DNA from: Rhizomys pruinosus
Taxonomy: Eukaryota; Chordata; Mammalia; Rodentia; Spalacidae
Direction of reading: 5' to 3'
Assembly (NCBI GenBank): GCA_009823505.1
Contig: VZQC01013302.1
Coordinates: 5,885,700 to 5,949,699 of the forward strand
DNA length: 64,000 nt
Of this stretch, positions 33,152 to 44,735 are shown one piece after another. How positions within the stretch are numbered: position 1 is the stretch's first letter; each line of letters begins with the position of its first letter. The notes below the pieces were generated by a model, which worked only from the letters and a program-made list of their open reading frames with translations, did not search any database and was not told the DNA's origin. Both the position numbers and the translations under genes were made by a program.

Positions 33152-34385
33152 CTAAGGGATGATAAAATTCCACCAGAAAAAGCTCCTGGAAATGAATACT
33201 AATTTCAGTAAATTGGCAGGATACAAAATTAACCTAGAAAAATCAGTAGCCTTTCTTTATATCAACAACAAGCAATTGGAGAAGGAATACAGAGAAACTT
33301 TACAATTCACAATAGGCTCAAGATATGTATGGTAGAATGTATGATCTCTAGAACAGTGGGGGATATGGAAGGGGGAATGGGTGTCAATTTTATTGGAAAA
33401 ATTAATATAGTAAAAATCTCCATCCTCCCCAAATTAATATACAGATTTAATGAAATCCCAATTAAAATTTCCATGAGTTTCTTCAAAGACATGGAAAAAA
33501 ATCCACAAATTCATATGGAAAAGTCAAAAACCCCAAATAGCCAAAGCAATGCTGAGCGAAAACAGCAATACAGGGGGAGTCATTATACCAGAGTTCAAAC
33601 TATATTACAGGGATATAGTCGTAAAAACAGCCTGTTATTGGCACAAAAACAGGTCTGTAGAGCAATGGAAAAAAATTGAAGATGTAAACGAGCAGATGCA
33701 ATTTCAGCCACCTCATATTTGATAAAGGGGCCAAGAAGACTCAATGGAGGAAAGACAGCATCTTCAGCAAACGGGTTGGTAAAACTGGATCACCAATTGT
33801 AGACGAATACAACTAAACCCCCTACCTCTTTCCCTGTACAAAAATCAACCCCAAATGGATCAAAGACCTCAATTTGAAACGTAAAACACAGAAGGTGATA
33901 GAAGAAAATGTTGCCAGCAACCTACAAGACATATGCGAAGGAGAAGACTTTTTAAATCGGACAGTAGCTGCACAGGAAGCAAGGTTGACACAGACAAGTG
34001 GGACCTCATTAAACTCTAAAGCTTCTGTATATTTTAGCCAGGCGTGGTGGCGCACGCCTTTAATCCTAGCACTCGGGAGGCAGAGGCAGAGGCAGGTGTA
34101 TCTTTGTGAGTTCAAGGCCAGCCTGGTCTACAGAGTGAGTTCCAGGAAAGCTGGGACTACAGGGAGACCCTGTCTCGAAAAGACCAAAAAAAAAAAAAAA
34201 GCTTTCTGTAGTATCAAAGAACAAGGAAGTGAAGAGAACACCCAGAGTGGGAGGAAATATTCTGCTGATACATCGCCAAGTATTAATTCCAGAATATATA
34301 AATTACACTAAAACCTAAACAAACCTTCCCCTCCCCCCAAAAAGAAGAAAACTAATGACACACTCAAAAGATGGAGAAAAAAGGA
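33152..34385 (+). pseudogene. L1 ORF2 C-terminal half, broken
   Basis: From the reverse-transcriptase region ('aagggatgataaaattcc') to the late ORF2. A 75-bp stretch at about 33320-33395 looks like L1 3' UTR and replaces part of ORF2. The only sizeable frame is 33329-33679. A B1 is inserted at 34036-34198. The end merges into A-rich sequence. Confidence 0.8.
34036..34198 (+). mobile_element. B1 SINE in L1 ORF2
   Basis: Near-consensus B1 ('agccaggcgtggtggcgcac' to 'ctgtctcgaaaagacc') with an A tail. Flanks 'aagcttctgta' (34019-34029) and 'aagctttctgta' (34199-34210) are duplicated L1 sequence with one extra T. Confidence 0.93.
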
Positions 34386-34530
34386 AAAAAATATAAAAAG
34401 AAAAAAAAATGATCACAAGTTCAAGGGATTCTATGTTACTAACATCTCAGCTAATATAAATGGTTACTCACAATAAGCTGCCTATACAGCATGTGATCAC
34501 TGTTCATTTAAGAATGAGAATGGTACTCTA

Positions 34531-34680
34531 GCATAACTGTCCTACATGATCTGGGATGGTTTGGAGTGGGGTGGGGTGGGGGGAAGGGATAGGGGAATAT
34601 GCCTGAACAGAAATGAAAAATGATGTATGAAATACATAAAACATCAATAAAAAATAAATTAAAAAAAATAAAAAATAAAA
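34531..34680 (+). mobile_element. L1 3' end with G-rich tract
   Basis: 'ctgtcctacatgatctggg', then about 40 nt of G-rich sequence with four G runs (34550-34590), then 'gaaatacataaaacatcaat' and an A-rich tail. The G runs could form a quadruplex, as described for rodent L1 3' UTRs. Confidence 0.85.
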
Positions 34681-34749
34681 AATAATAAAATGAAAAACTG
34701 TAAACATCTTTCCTGGAGAAAATTATAAATTGTCAAAATGTGTCTTTTT

Positions 34750-35000
34750 AAAAACATCTTTCTGGGCAACTGTGATGTTATAATGTAAATGCCTTAACGG
34801 GCTCTTCAATTAACTTACCACTTATTTTCAAATACTGTAATTGTGGTATATGGGTGGAAGGTATCCATTCATATTTTAGTGTAATATACAATTAAAGGGG
34901 AAAATATGAATTTCTAAACATATTTTCAAATTAACATACATTTTCAGAGGTCATAATTTTGGTAAACATGTGATATTTATATGTGATATTATATAATATA
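34750..35000 (+). mobile_element. Proximal L1 3' UTR fragment
   Basis: 'ccttaacgggctcttcaatt', 'tatgggtggaaggtatcc' and 'gtgtaatatacaattaaagg' match the L1 3' UTR at 56900-57060. Confidence 0.75.
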
Positions 35001-35509
35001 TAATATATATTAAATATATAATATATTTACATGTGATATTATATTGCCTGCAGAAGTATTTGCATGAGAAGGAGTATGGTAAGATTGCTGTTGAACTTGG
35101 ATTACTCTTGGATGCCATTTAAAATAACAAACGTATAAAGCATCACTAAAAAAATATCACAAGCTAATCCATAAAGTATCATAATCATCAAACTGAAATA
35201 TCACAATAAAATACATGTGAATTAAATTTTCCATAAAATTTTTCAATAACAATGATGTGTTCTTCTGAAGATGAAGATTTTAGTAGTGTCACTCAGCAAG
35301 AGAATATATTAGCATTTCTATGTTAAAATTTACATTTAAAATAAAAAGAAAATGGTTTTGAAAATAATTTTGTAGGAATTTATTGAAATCTGAAAAATCT
35401 GCATAACTCAGCAAAAACATGCAGCGAATATTTGACTCTAAGAAAATTGTAACTTGAATGAGGATGTTGATTTCTGATTCTTGGTATAAAAAGTATCTGG
35501 AGAAATTTT
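35001..35509. other. Unassigned AT-rich DNA
   Basis: Nothing recognised; begins with an A/T-only stretch. Confidence 0.55.
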
Positions 35510-35653
35510 TTTAATTTTATTTATATTGTATGTGTATGAATGTACTGTCTGCATGTAGGTCTGTACACCCGTGTCATGCAATGCCTCAGAGGTCAGAAAG
35601 AGGGGGTCAGAAGAGGGTGTCGGATTCCCCTGGAACTGGAGTTTAAGATGGTT

Positions 35654-35900
35654 CTCCACGGCCCCTTGAGCTTTTGTCCAAGCAGTTGGGAGTGATGCAT
35701 ATTGAAAACAACAATAACAGAAAGGACTGCATCAAAGAACTGACTGAAACAGTGAACTTCTGCTCAAAACAGTCAACTTCCACATGGAGAATATTGAGAA
35801 AGACTGACAGAGATGAAAAGCATGTTTGGCAGAATGCATGACCTCTGGTGGGGTGGGCGGATAGGGTGGGGGACAAGTGTCTAGATTTGATTAAAAAATG

Positions 35901-35956
<56 letters not shown>

Positions 35957-35991
35957 AAGAAAGAGAGAGAGAGAGAAAGAAAGAGAGAGAG

Positions 35992-36074
<83 letters not shown>
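35654..36074 (+). mobile_element. L1 3' end inserted in B3, tail expanded to GAAA/GA
   Basis: Flanked by 'aagatggtt' at 35645-35653 and 36075-36083. About 245 bp of L1 3' UTR ('ggcagaatgcatgacctc', G-rich tract), then from 35900 a purine microsatellite of GAAA and GA runs in place of poly(A). Confidence 0.92.
35900..36074. repeat. (GAAA)n/(GA)n microsatellite
   Basis: 175 nt of pure purine; the long minus-strand frame reading SFLSFFL repeats is this microsatellite and not a gene. Confidence 0.97.
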
Positions 36075-36079
<5 letters not shown>

Positions 36080-36172
36080 GGTTTTCAGCCATCATGTGGG
36101 TGCTGGGGATCGAACCCGGGTCCTCTGCAAGAGCAGTTGGCTCTCTTAACCACCAAACCATCTCTCCAGCCC

Positions 36173-36699
36173 AAGAAATATTTTTAAGCTCATAGTGGGA
36201 GAATAATAATTCAGATTGGACCTAGAAATGAAATAGAATGTAACAAAAGCTTAGGAAATGAAGACTGTATGCAAAATCTTAAATTTGGACCCCTTTAGAT
36301 GAAGAGGTTATAAAGAAATGTAAAACATTGAGTTACAAACATAAAAAGAAATATACAGAATCTACAAAATTAAAGTTAAAGAATTCTCTTGAAAGGAGAC
36401 TCAAAGTAAATGAAAGCCATAATCTAATTTCAGTTCTATCATATTTTTTCTCCATATGTTTAGAAATCCTGCTTTTATGCACATATATTTGGATTTATCT
36501 TGTCCTCACACTAAATAAAACCCCTTACCATTTTGAAATGAATTTCTCTATTGTTGATATTATCCTTTAATCTGAAACTAACTTAATCTGATAATTTAGA
36601 TATTGCAGTTTTATTGAGATTATCATTTTCAATGGAATAACATTTTATTCTATGTTTAACTTATTTGCATATATATGTTCGATTGTTGTAGAATTGTTA
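36173..36699. other. Repeat-poor DNA
   Basis: Nothing recognised. An 80-codon frame at 36328-36570 has no recognisable domain. Confidence 0.55.
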
Positions 36700-36805
36700 T
36701 TGTTCTGAGAGAATCTTGCTACATAGTCTATACAGCCATCTAAGTCCTGGTCCTTCTGCGTTAGGCTTCCCAATGCTGGAATTATAAGCAAGTGCCACTT
36801 CTTAC
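36700..36805 (-). mobile_element. Old B1 SINE
   Basis: Minus-strand 'gaatcttgctacatagtc', 'cttcccaatgctggaattat' and 'agtgccact'. Strongly diverged. Confidence 0.65.
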
Positions 36806-37019
36806 ATCTGCTGCATAGTCTTGATACATGTGGTTCAATGAGGTTATTTTACATTTATGGTACATAATTTTCATCAATTATGGAAAACGTATAAACACTA
36901 TTACTTATTATATTTTTCTACATACCTTTGGCAGATTTAGCCATACATAATTCAGATTCATTTCACCTTTATCACAGTTACCTGATACAGTACAGTTTTA
37001 AAGAACATGTAGAAGATGT

Positions 37020-37122
37020 ATGTGGTGTTCACCTGGTTGTAAAGCCAGACCTGAGGAAGCTAAGGCAGAAGAATCAAGAGTTTGAGTGCAATTTAAATTA
37101 TGTAGTAAAGTTCAGTGTCTAA
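37020..37122 (+). mobile_element. Old B1-related SINE
   Basis: 'cacctggttgtaaagccag', 'gaggaagctaaggcagaaga', 'tatgtagtaaagttcagtgt' resemble an early B1 monomer. Confidence 0.55.
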
Positions 37123-37185
37123 ACAGTAACAATTCCAACAACAGGCAAAGTTATTTTCCCTACAAAAAAACACAAGGAAAAGGAA

Positions 37186-37352
37186 TAGCTTTTTTTGTTG
37201 TTGTTTTTGTCTTTTTGAGACAGGGTCTCCCTGTAACCCCAGCTGTCCTGGAACTCACTCTGTAGACCAGGCTGGCCTTGAACTTACAAAGATCCACCTG
37301 CCTCTGCCTCCCTAGTTCTAGGATTAAATGCATGTACAACCATGCCAGGCAA
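37186..37352 (-). mobile_element. B1 SINE
   Basis: 'gagacagggtctccctgtaa', 'accaggctggccttgaactt' and 'ctgcctctgcctccctag' on the minus strand; flanks share 'gaatagc'. Confidence 0.9.
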
Positions 37353-37859
37353 GAATAGCAAATTTCAATTTTAAGTCTTTCTTCCCCTATCTTGTTAATT
37401 TTATTATTATATATGAAAAATTTACTTAATTTTTTAAATTGAATTTACTAAAAATTACTTAAAATGTTCATATATAATCAGAACTGATTTGATCTATTAT
37501 TTTTCCTATCAGTTATTACAGATTTGGTCTCTGAAAGTTAAATTTAAAATATATTCTGTATTTCTATCCAAACTAGCAGCTGTTTTAAATTTTTTTTTTA
37601 TCTCATCATCTATTTCGTTTCTAATTTGCTTTTTATTTCCTGGTATTTCTTTTGCTTATTTATATTTTGTCATATTTGGTGATATTTTGAGTCATTTATT
37701 TTCTATTAGCATCAAGATTTGAGCATAATTATAAGGCATGATATACTATATTGATGTATGCATTGAATAATAATCAAATTAGGGAATTTAAATGTTTGAC
37801 ATCTTAATTAGTGTTTTGTCATTCCTCTATAGTTAGTACATCTAAAATTTTATTTTCTT
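37353..37859. other. Repeat-poor AT-rich DNA
   Basis: Nothing recognised. Confidence 0.55.
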
Positions 37860-38082
37860 GGGGGCTGGAGAATTCACTCAGCAGTTAAGAGCATTGGCTG
37901 CTCTTACAAAGTACCTGGGTTTGATTCCCAGCACCCACATGTTGGCTAACAACTGTCTTAAACTCCAGTTCCAGGGGAATCCGATGCCCTCTTCTGACTT
38001 CTGTGATCATTGCATGGCATGGGTACACTTACATACATGCAGGCAATACAATCATATACATGAAATAAAAATAATAAAAATT
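37860..38082 (+). mobile_element. B3 SINE
   Basis: Complete: 'ggggctggagaattcactc', 'gggtttgattcccagcaccc', 'ccagttccaggggaatccga', then an A-rich tail. Type without duplication; moderately diverged. Confidence 0.92.
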
Positions 38083-38634
38083 ATCTTTTCTATGTCTTTT
38101 AAGATATACAATGCCTTATTGTGAGTCATATTCACCTTGGTATGCCAAGGAATACCCCGACTTATGTTTCCTACCTAATTCTAAATGGTGCATATGTATT
38201 TGTCTGCTTTCCTTGAATGCCAAGTATTATGAAATTTAACTTTTTAGGTCTTAGATATGATTGCATCCCTATAAATATTGTTTGCCTGTGTAATAGACAT
38301 CAGTTAAGTTAGAAAATTCAAGCTTTCTCTAGATTCTAAGTTCTGGTATTGAATTTAAGGAGTTGGGCTAACCTCATTTGTACTTCAGCTAGCCTGTGTT
38401 GCAGTTTGGAATTTTCTCACCAAAATAAAATGGAGAAATCATTGGCCTCAACAATTTTATCCCCATCTTTCAGAGTTTATTTTCCCATGCCAGATATATA
38501 TTGTTTCCACAATCATTGTTGCATTTATTTTGTGTATTTTTCCTATGGTTGTTTCTTGTAGGAAGCTAAATTCAGTCCATATCCCCCCCCCCATATTATT
38601 TATAAATAGGTATCTAACATTTTTAGCTTCTTTT
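38083..38634. other. Repeat-poor DNA
   Basis: Nothing recognised apart from a C run at about 38584-38593. Confidence 0.5.
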
Positions 38635-38720
38635 TTTTGCTTTTGAGATAATATGCAGGCCAGAGTGTTTTTCAACTGTTGCAATCCTCCCTTCAGAGAT
38701 CCTAAGTTCGACATCATGCC
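38635..38720 (-). mobile_element. Possible old B1 fragment
   Basis: 'ttttgagataatatgcaggc' and 'caatcctcccttcagagatc' follow B1 order on the minus strand, very diverged. Confidence 0.4.
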
Positions 38721-38884
38721 TTACTAGATTCAATTACTGATGATATTGTATTTAATACTTATTTAATCAATATTTTCCTTCTAATAATAAAGATTATTAA
38801 GGCATTATATTTGCCCCTCTATATAGCTTTCTCTGACATTAGTATTTTATTTTGATCTTTTACATCATTTAGGGGATAATTTCT

Positions 38885-39110
38885 TATTTTATTTTTTTAA
38901 TATTTTATTGAAGTTTTGTGCATTTCATAAATCACTTCTCACTTCAATCCAGACCCGTTTCCCTCTCCATGATCCCCATCTATCCCAAGTTCATACAGTC
39001 TGCCACACATGTCTTGGATCCCTTTTTGAGTCTTTTCAAAGTTTTTCAAAGTAGAGGATTATTTTTTTGGGGGGGGAGAGAACTCTACTCTTTCAGTCAG
39101 TTAGTGCAGC
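38885..39110 (-). mobile_element. L1 3' end
   Basis: T-rich tail at left, 'ttttgtgcatttcataaatc', a C-rich patch and 'ttttcaaagtttttcaaag', as in the L1 3' end at 50195-50360. 5'-truncated. Confidence 0.8.
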
Positions 39111-39184
39111 CGTTAAAGACTAAGGCTACTAACAACCAAAACGTTAAGGGATTAATTTTAAAGTGATTATGTTCAAGTTTTTAA

Positions 39185-39405
39185 AAAAAACTTTTTAAAT
39201 TTTTTTTTGTTATGTATATGAGTGTCTTGTTTGCGTGTATTTAAGTGCGCCCATGTAGGGAATGCCTGTGGAAGCCAGAAGAGCATGCCAGATACCATCC
39301 CTTGAAACTGGAATTACGGATGTTTGTTACTCAACATGCAGGTACTGGGAACCAAACCTGAATGAGCAATCAGTACTCTTAACCATTGAGCCATCTCTCT
39401 GGCTC
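39185..39405 (-). mobile_element. Diverged B3 SINE
   Basis: 'gtatatgagtgtcttgtttg', 'accaaacctgaatgagcaat' and 'ccattgagccatctctctgg' on the minus strand, with small deletions. Confidence 0.85.
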
Positions 39406-41411
39406 CAGTCTTTAAAAGGTTTTAATATATTTTTTTGAGTTTTGATCAAATTCTGTAATGCAAAAGTTTCTACTCTTCTTTTTTTATCAAGGTGATAATA
39501 ATATTTCATGAACTTTTGCACTCCATATAATCTTGAATTTACATTAACATATTCAATATAAAATTAACATTTTAAAGCACTGAGTATATTTCTTATTCAA
39601 TACCCTATGTCTAAAACCTCTACAAATTTTTGTAATAAACACCCTTTTGAGCCTTATGTTGGAAATTTCTTGGATATGTCTCCATTTCTCAAGTAAATAT
39701 TATCTTCATCCATAATGAAACATGATTTGTATATGGTTACTATTCAGAAGGTCTGATTGAATGAAATCAGTCAGCAGATGGAAGCCTCCAGACAATAGTG
39801 ATTGGTTCAGAGAGGGTTATTCAGATCACTTCAATGTGGCATAATTTCTGACAGAAAGAACTCTTGCTCTTCACTTTAATAGCATGGATCAAGGTTATAA
39901 AGTTTGCAGTTGCTGCAGCAATTTTTGTCCCAGTAAAGAAAGCACCTGTATTTGACAGATACAGACATTTTAGTATAGAGTTAAAATATAAACCACTATG
40001 GATTATAGAATAAGATGAAGAAGAAAAATGTAACAGATATTACTTTAGCTTGTGGATCACAAGATACCACATACCTTCAAGCTTTTTACTAATTAGAGAA
40101 AATAAATTTCTCTTCTTTCTTTTACCTCATTTTCTGAGGTGAAACTAATTTTTTCACTTGTAATGAAAATTAATTGTACATAAACCAAAGCTGATTATTG
40201 CAGTCAAGATTTTCATGTTTGTAGTGGGTAAAGTAGGAGAGCAGTGCCCATAACAGAAAGATTATGGCTGTCTGGGGTGCGGAATGTTCGAGTACTTATG
40301 CATGTTATAAATGCCTGATTTCTACAGACTCACGTTAGGGTCTGTCTTATTTAAAATGACACAAAATCTTAATCACCTGGTTTATAAAACCTCAAGAACA
40401 GAGGTAGTGAGGAAAGGAAATAATATCAGTTAAGAAGGAAAGAGTTCAAAAGGAGTTTGCTTACAGTCAGGAGACAGACATAATTGAAAGAGCATCATAA
40501 TATATAATAGAAGCAAATACTCTTATTGTACTAAATATACTTTGAACTCATTAGACCCACCTTGAATTGTCAAGAATAATAAAATTACATTTAATATCTT
40601 GTAAATACTGTGTATTTAATATATTAATTTGAAATGAAGATTCATTAATAAAACTTGAAAATTCAATGAGAGTTCTATATAATCACAATTTTACATACCA
40701 GTAAACTTTTGCTATATTATCTTTTATCGTGGGTAGTTTAAGGAATATGAATAAAAAATGATCACTGGTCATATAAATATGGTGAAAAGATACTCTTAAA
40801 ACTATTTGTTGCATGACCACTCTATCTGCCTTTAAGTTGTCCCTCATTACATTTTCTCTTTAGATTTACATGGACTAGCCCAGGCTTCACTTCCTCAAAT
40901 TAATGAAGAGAATGGAAACAAAAGCATAAATTAATTCTAGTTAAACCATTTTGCAAAGTAAAAAAGAGCGACATCTTTTGTCCTGAAAAAACACTCATGA
41001 AATAAAATATTTCATAGTTGAATTTTAAAGACACATTTTTAAGTGGTGCTGTGATAGCAAGATGTATAAAAATTCATTTTATTTTATTTTTGGGTCAATC
41101 ACACTTAGAATACAGAAGCAGCAGAGTACCTATTGAATATTCATTACTTTACAAGTGCTCTGACTTTTGCTGAATCCTAGGAGAAAACTATCTAGGATAA
41201 AAAGGAACCATTTCTATTTTTCTTTTGTCTTTCTCATTGCATTGCATTTGTTTGCTTCTCCAAATAAAAAGCTTGTATTCTTTCTCAAACAACTAAAGTC
41301 ATTCAGGTTTGGAAACTATTCTTAAGAGAAAGGATGTTGTGTTGTTGTCAGTCATAATATCTAGGGATTCAGTTATGTGCATATATTGTTTTGTTTTGGT
41401 TTTGCATTAAA
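39406..41411. other. About 2 kb repeat-poor DNA
   Basis: No gene or clear repeat recognised. AT-rich with only short frames. Confidence 0.55.
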
Positions 41412-41985
41412 TATTTTAATTTTATTTTTATGTGTATTCATGCATTGGTAGTATGTATGTGTGGTGGTTTGAATGAGAATGTCCCCCAATAATCTTCAAA
41501 TATTCACACATTTTGTCCCTAATTGCTGGCACTGTTTTGGCAGATCTTAGAAGGTGTGGCCATGCTGGAGGAAGTACATCACTGGGGGCAGACTTAGAAA
41601 GTTCAACAAGCCTTGCAGTCTCCATTTGCTCTCTTTCTGCTTCCTGTGCTCATTGGAAGATGTGAACCTAGGCTTTCTGCTCCAGCTTCTGTCACCATGC
41701 CTCATTGCCACGATGGACTCTAATTCCATAGAAGCATTAATAGTAAGCTCAAATAAACTTCTTTTTATAATTTTCATTGGTATGGTGGTTTTATCATAGC
41801 AACAGAAAAGTGACTAATACAGTATGTAACTGCACCTATGACACACAATGGCTGAGGTGTTAGATTCTCTTGGAACTGGAATAAGTATACAATTGTTAAC
41901 TACCACTGCAGGTTCTAGGAACTAAACCTGGGTCCTCTGCAATAGCAGCCAGTGCTCCTAAACACTGAGCCATCTCTCCATTCCA
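41412..41985 (-). mobile_element. Old B3 SINE split by a hAT element
   Basis: Tail part 41412-41457 ('tttttatgtgtattcatg') and the rest 41829-41985 ('ttctcttggaactggaat', 'aaacctgggtcctctgc', 'ccatctctcca'). The break is in the B3 'gcatgtatgt' region. Confidence 0.8.
41458..41820 (+). mobile_element. hAT-Charlie-like nonautonomous element (URR1-like)
   Basis: 363 bp from 'tgtgtggtggtttgaatgag' to 'agtgactaatac', flanked by an exact 8-bp duplication 'agtatgta' (41450-41457, 41821-41828), the size expected for hAT. It contains the characteristic 'gtgtggccatgctggagg' and 'aaataaacttctttttat' blocks. No transposase. The family name is from memory. The terminal bases are ambiguous by one or two positions. 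Confidence 0.8.
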
Positions 41986-42103
41986 TGCATATTTTGGAAA
42001 TATTAAATGGAAATAAAGATTTTGATGACAAATTATCTTATAACACACATTGAATAAATGTTTTACCTAAATGGAAATAGTAAAATTTCCCATTGAATAT
42101 CTT

Positions 42104-42319
42104 TTGTATTTTTTTTTATTATTTTTATGTGTATGAGTGTAGATTGGTGAACCTGTGCCATGAAATGCTGCAGAGGTCAGAAGACGGCATCGTATTCCCC
42201 TGGAACTGGAGTTAAACATGGTTCTTAGCTGCCACGTGGATGCTGGGAATCAAACCTGGGTCCTCTGCAAGAGCAGTCGGTGTGGTGCTCTTAACCACTG
42301 AGCTATCTCTCGAGCCCCT
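42104..42319 (-). mobile_element. B3 SINE
   Basis: Perfect 14-bp duplication 'ccattgaatatctt' at 42090-42103 and 42320-42333. Complete copy without the 17-bp duplication; a small 'gtgtggtg' insertion lies in the head. Confidence 0.95.
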
Positions 42320-42454
42320 CCATTGAATATCTTAAAGATATACCTGATTATGCTATTTATTTCTATTATCTGTATCAATAGATGCTGTTCTCAGTCTTAA
42401 ACTTTTTTTTTTTTAATTTCAACAACTCATAGAATGAACTGTGTTAATACAATG

Positions 42455-42643
42455 TGTGCAGGATACATTTAGTTGTCAACTTGACACACCTGGGTGGATG
42501 GAACCTCAAGGAAGGGATTTCCTCCATTGGACTGGCCTGTGGCCATGTTTGTGAAACATTTTCTTGATTGCTGAACAATGAGAGGGACCAGCCCTCTGTG
42601 AAGGCTGCCACCTGAATCAGGTGTTCTTATATTTTATAAGAAA
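42455..42643 (+). mobile_element. hAT-like element, 5' part (RCHARR1-like)
   Basis: 'agttgtcaacttgacacacc', 'ggactggcctgtggccatg' and 'gaatcaggtgttcttatat' are the 5' half of a common rodent nonautonomous DNA element whose 3' half is at 46003-46200. The name RCHARR1 is from memory and unchecked. Confidence 0.65.
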
Positions 42644-44728
42644 TTAGAAAGTCTTTTCCTACACCTATGTCTTGCGGGTTATTGCCAACTTTTTCTTCTA
42701 TCAGCTTCAGGGTTTTGGGCTTCACAATGAGATCTTTGATCCACATGGAGTTGATTTTGTACAGGGTGGGAGGTAGGGGTTTAATTTTGCTCTTCTACAA
42801 ATGGTGATCCAATTTTGCCAGCACCATTTGCTGAAGATGTTATCTTTCTTCCACTGAGGGTTTCTTGCCCTTTTGTCAAACATGAGGTGGCTGAAATTGT
42901 ATGTGCTCAAGTTTGGATCTTCAATTTTGTGCCATTAGTCAACAGGTCTGTTTTTGTGCCAGTACCAGGCTGTCTTTATTACTATGGCCCTGTAATATAG
43001 TTTGAAGTCTGGTAGGGCAATCCCCCTTGTATTGCATTTTTCACTTGGGGTTGCCTTAGCTATTAGGGGTCTTTTGTTTTTCCATATGAATTGAAGGATT
43101 TTTTTCCAAGTCTGTGTCGAAGCTAATAGGGATTTTGATTGGGATTGCATTGAATCTGTATATCAATTTGGGTAAAATGGACATTTTTACTATGTTGATT
43201 TTTCCAATCCATGAGCATGGGAGATCTTTCCATTTTTGATGTCATTTTTGATCTCCTTCTTCAGGGGTTTTAAATTTTTGTTGTAGAGGTCTTTGGTATA
43301 TTTGTTTAGGTTTGTTCCTAGGTATCTTATTATTTTTGAGGCTATTGTGAGTGGGAAGGTCTACTTATATTCCTTCTCCACTTGTTTATTGTTGGTGTAA
43401 AGAAAGACTACTGATTTTGCTAGGTTAATTTTGTAGCCTGACACTTTACTAAAACTCTGGATCATTTCTAGCAGTTTTCTGGTGGAAATTTTAGCATCCC
43501 TTAAGTAAGCTATCATATCATCTGCAAAAAGAGATAGCTTAACTTCTTTTCCAATTAGTACTCCTTTAATTTCCTTCTCTTGTCTTATTGCCCTAGCCAG
43601 TGTGTCAAGCATTATGTTAAAGAGGAGTGGTGATAGGGGGCAGCCTTGTCGAGTTCCCACCTTTAAGGAAATGGTTCCAATTTTTCTCCATTTAGGATGA
43701 TGTTGGCAGTGGGTTTGCTACATATGGCTTTGATCATGTTGAGGAAAGTTCCTTTCAGTCCTATTCTCTCTAGGACTTTAAACATGAAGGGATGCTGGAT
43801 CTTGTCAAAGGCTTTTTCTGCATCATTTGAGATGATTGTGTGGTTTTTGTCTTTCAGTCCATTTATGTGTTTTATGATATTTATTGATTTATGTATGCTG
43901 AACCATCCCTGCATCCCTGGTATGAATCCAACTTGATCATGATGGATGATCTTTTTAATTTGGATCTGTATGCGATTTGCAAGTATTTTGTTGAGAATTT
44001 TTGCATCTATGTTCATTAGTGAGATGGGTCTATAACTTTATTTTTTGTTTGCATCTTTGCCTGGTTTTGGTAGTAGAGTGATGCTGGCTTCATAGAAGGA
44101 GTTTGGGAGAATTCCCTCTGTTTGTATCCTTCTAAACAGTTTAAGTAGCAATGGTTGTAGGACTGCTTTAAATGTTTTATAGAATTCTGCCGTGAAACCA
44201 TCTGGAAAGGGGCCTTTTTTAGTTGGGAGGTTTTTAATTACATCTTCAATTTCCTCAAATATTATGGGTGTGTTTAAGTTGTCAATCTATTCTTGGTTGA
44301 GCTTTGTTGGTTCCCAGGATTTCAGATATTCATCCATTTCTCAAATTTAGTGGAGTTAAATTTTGAAGTATTCCCTTATGATTGACTGGATCTTTTCTTT
44401 GTCTTTTGTGATGTTTCCTCTTTCATCATAAATACTATTGATTTGGAGTTGCTCTATCTTTTTTGGTTAACTGAGCTAGAGATCTGTCTATTTTATTTTT
44501 TTAAAAGAACCAGCTTTTGGATTCATTGATTTTATGTATTGTTTTCTTTGTTTCTATTTCATTGATTTCTGCTCTGATATTTGTTATTTCTTCCTGTCTG
44601 TTGGGTTTGGAGTTCATTTGTTGTTCTCTCTCAAGTGTTTTTAGCTACAGTCTTAGATCATTTACTTGTTCCCTTTCTTTTTTCTTGATGTGGGCACTTA
44701 GGGCTATAAATTTCTCTCTCAAGACTGC
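42644..44728 (-). pseudogene. Inverted 5' segment of a twin-primed L1 (ORF2)
   Basis: Minus strand, from mid-ORF2 at the right (44728) to 'aggaaaagactttctaa' at the left. Two large open pieces of reverse transcriptase remain: 44016-43663 ([31 protein letters not shown]) and 43660-43361 ([27 protein letters not shown]), separated by a frameshift near 43662. The FADD motif is intact here. Another open piece is 43150-42935. Confidence 0.88.
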
Positions 44729-44735
44729 TTTTAAA

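Larger units (their letters stand above)
35510..36172 (-). mobile_element. B3 SINE split by an L1 3' end
   Basis: The distal part is 35510-35653 and the head 36084-36172 ('cgaacccgggtcctctgc', 'ccatctctccagccc'). The two parts join exactly at 'aagatggtt', which is repeated on both sides of the insert. No 17-bp duplication. Confidence 0.92.

Noticed and set aside
35643..36161. 172-codon minus-strand open frame
   Set aside because: Most of it is the translated GAAA/GA microsatellite plus B3 sequence; the Ser-Phe-Leu repeat is low complexity.
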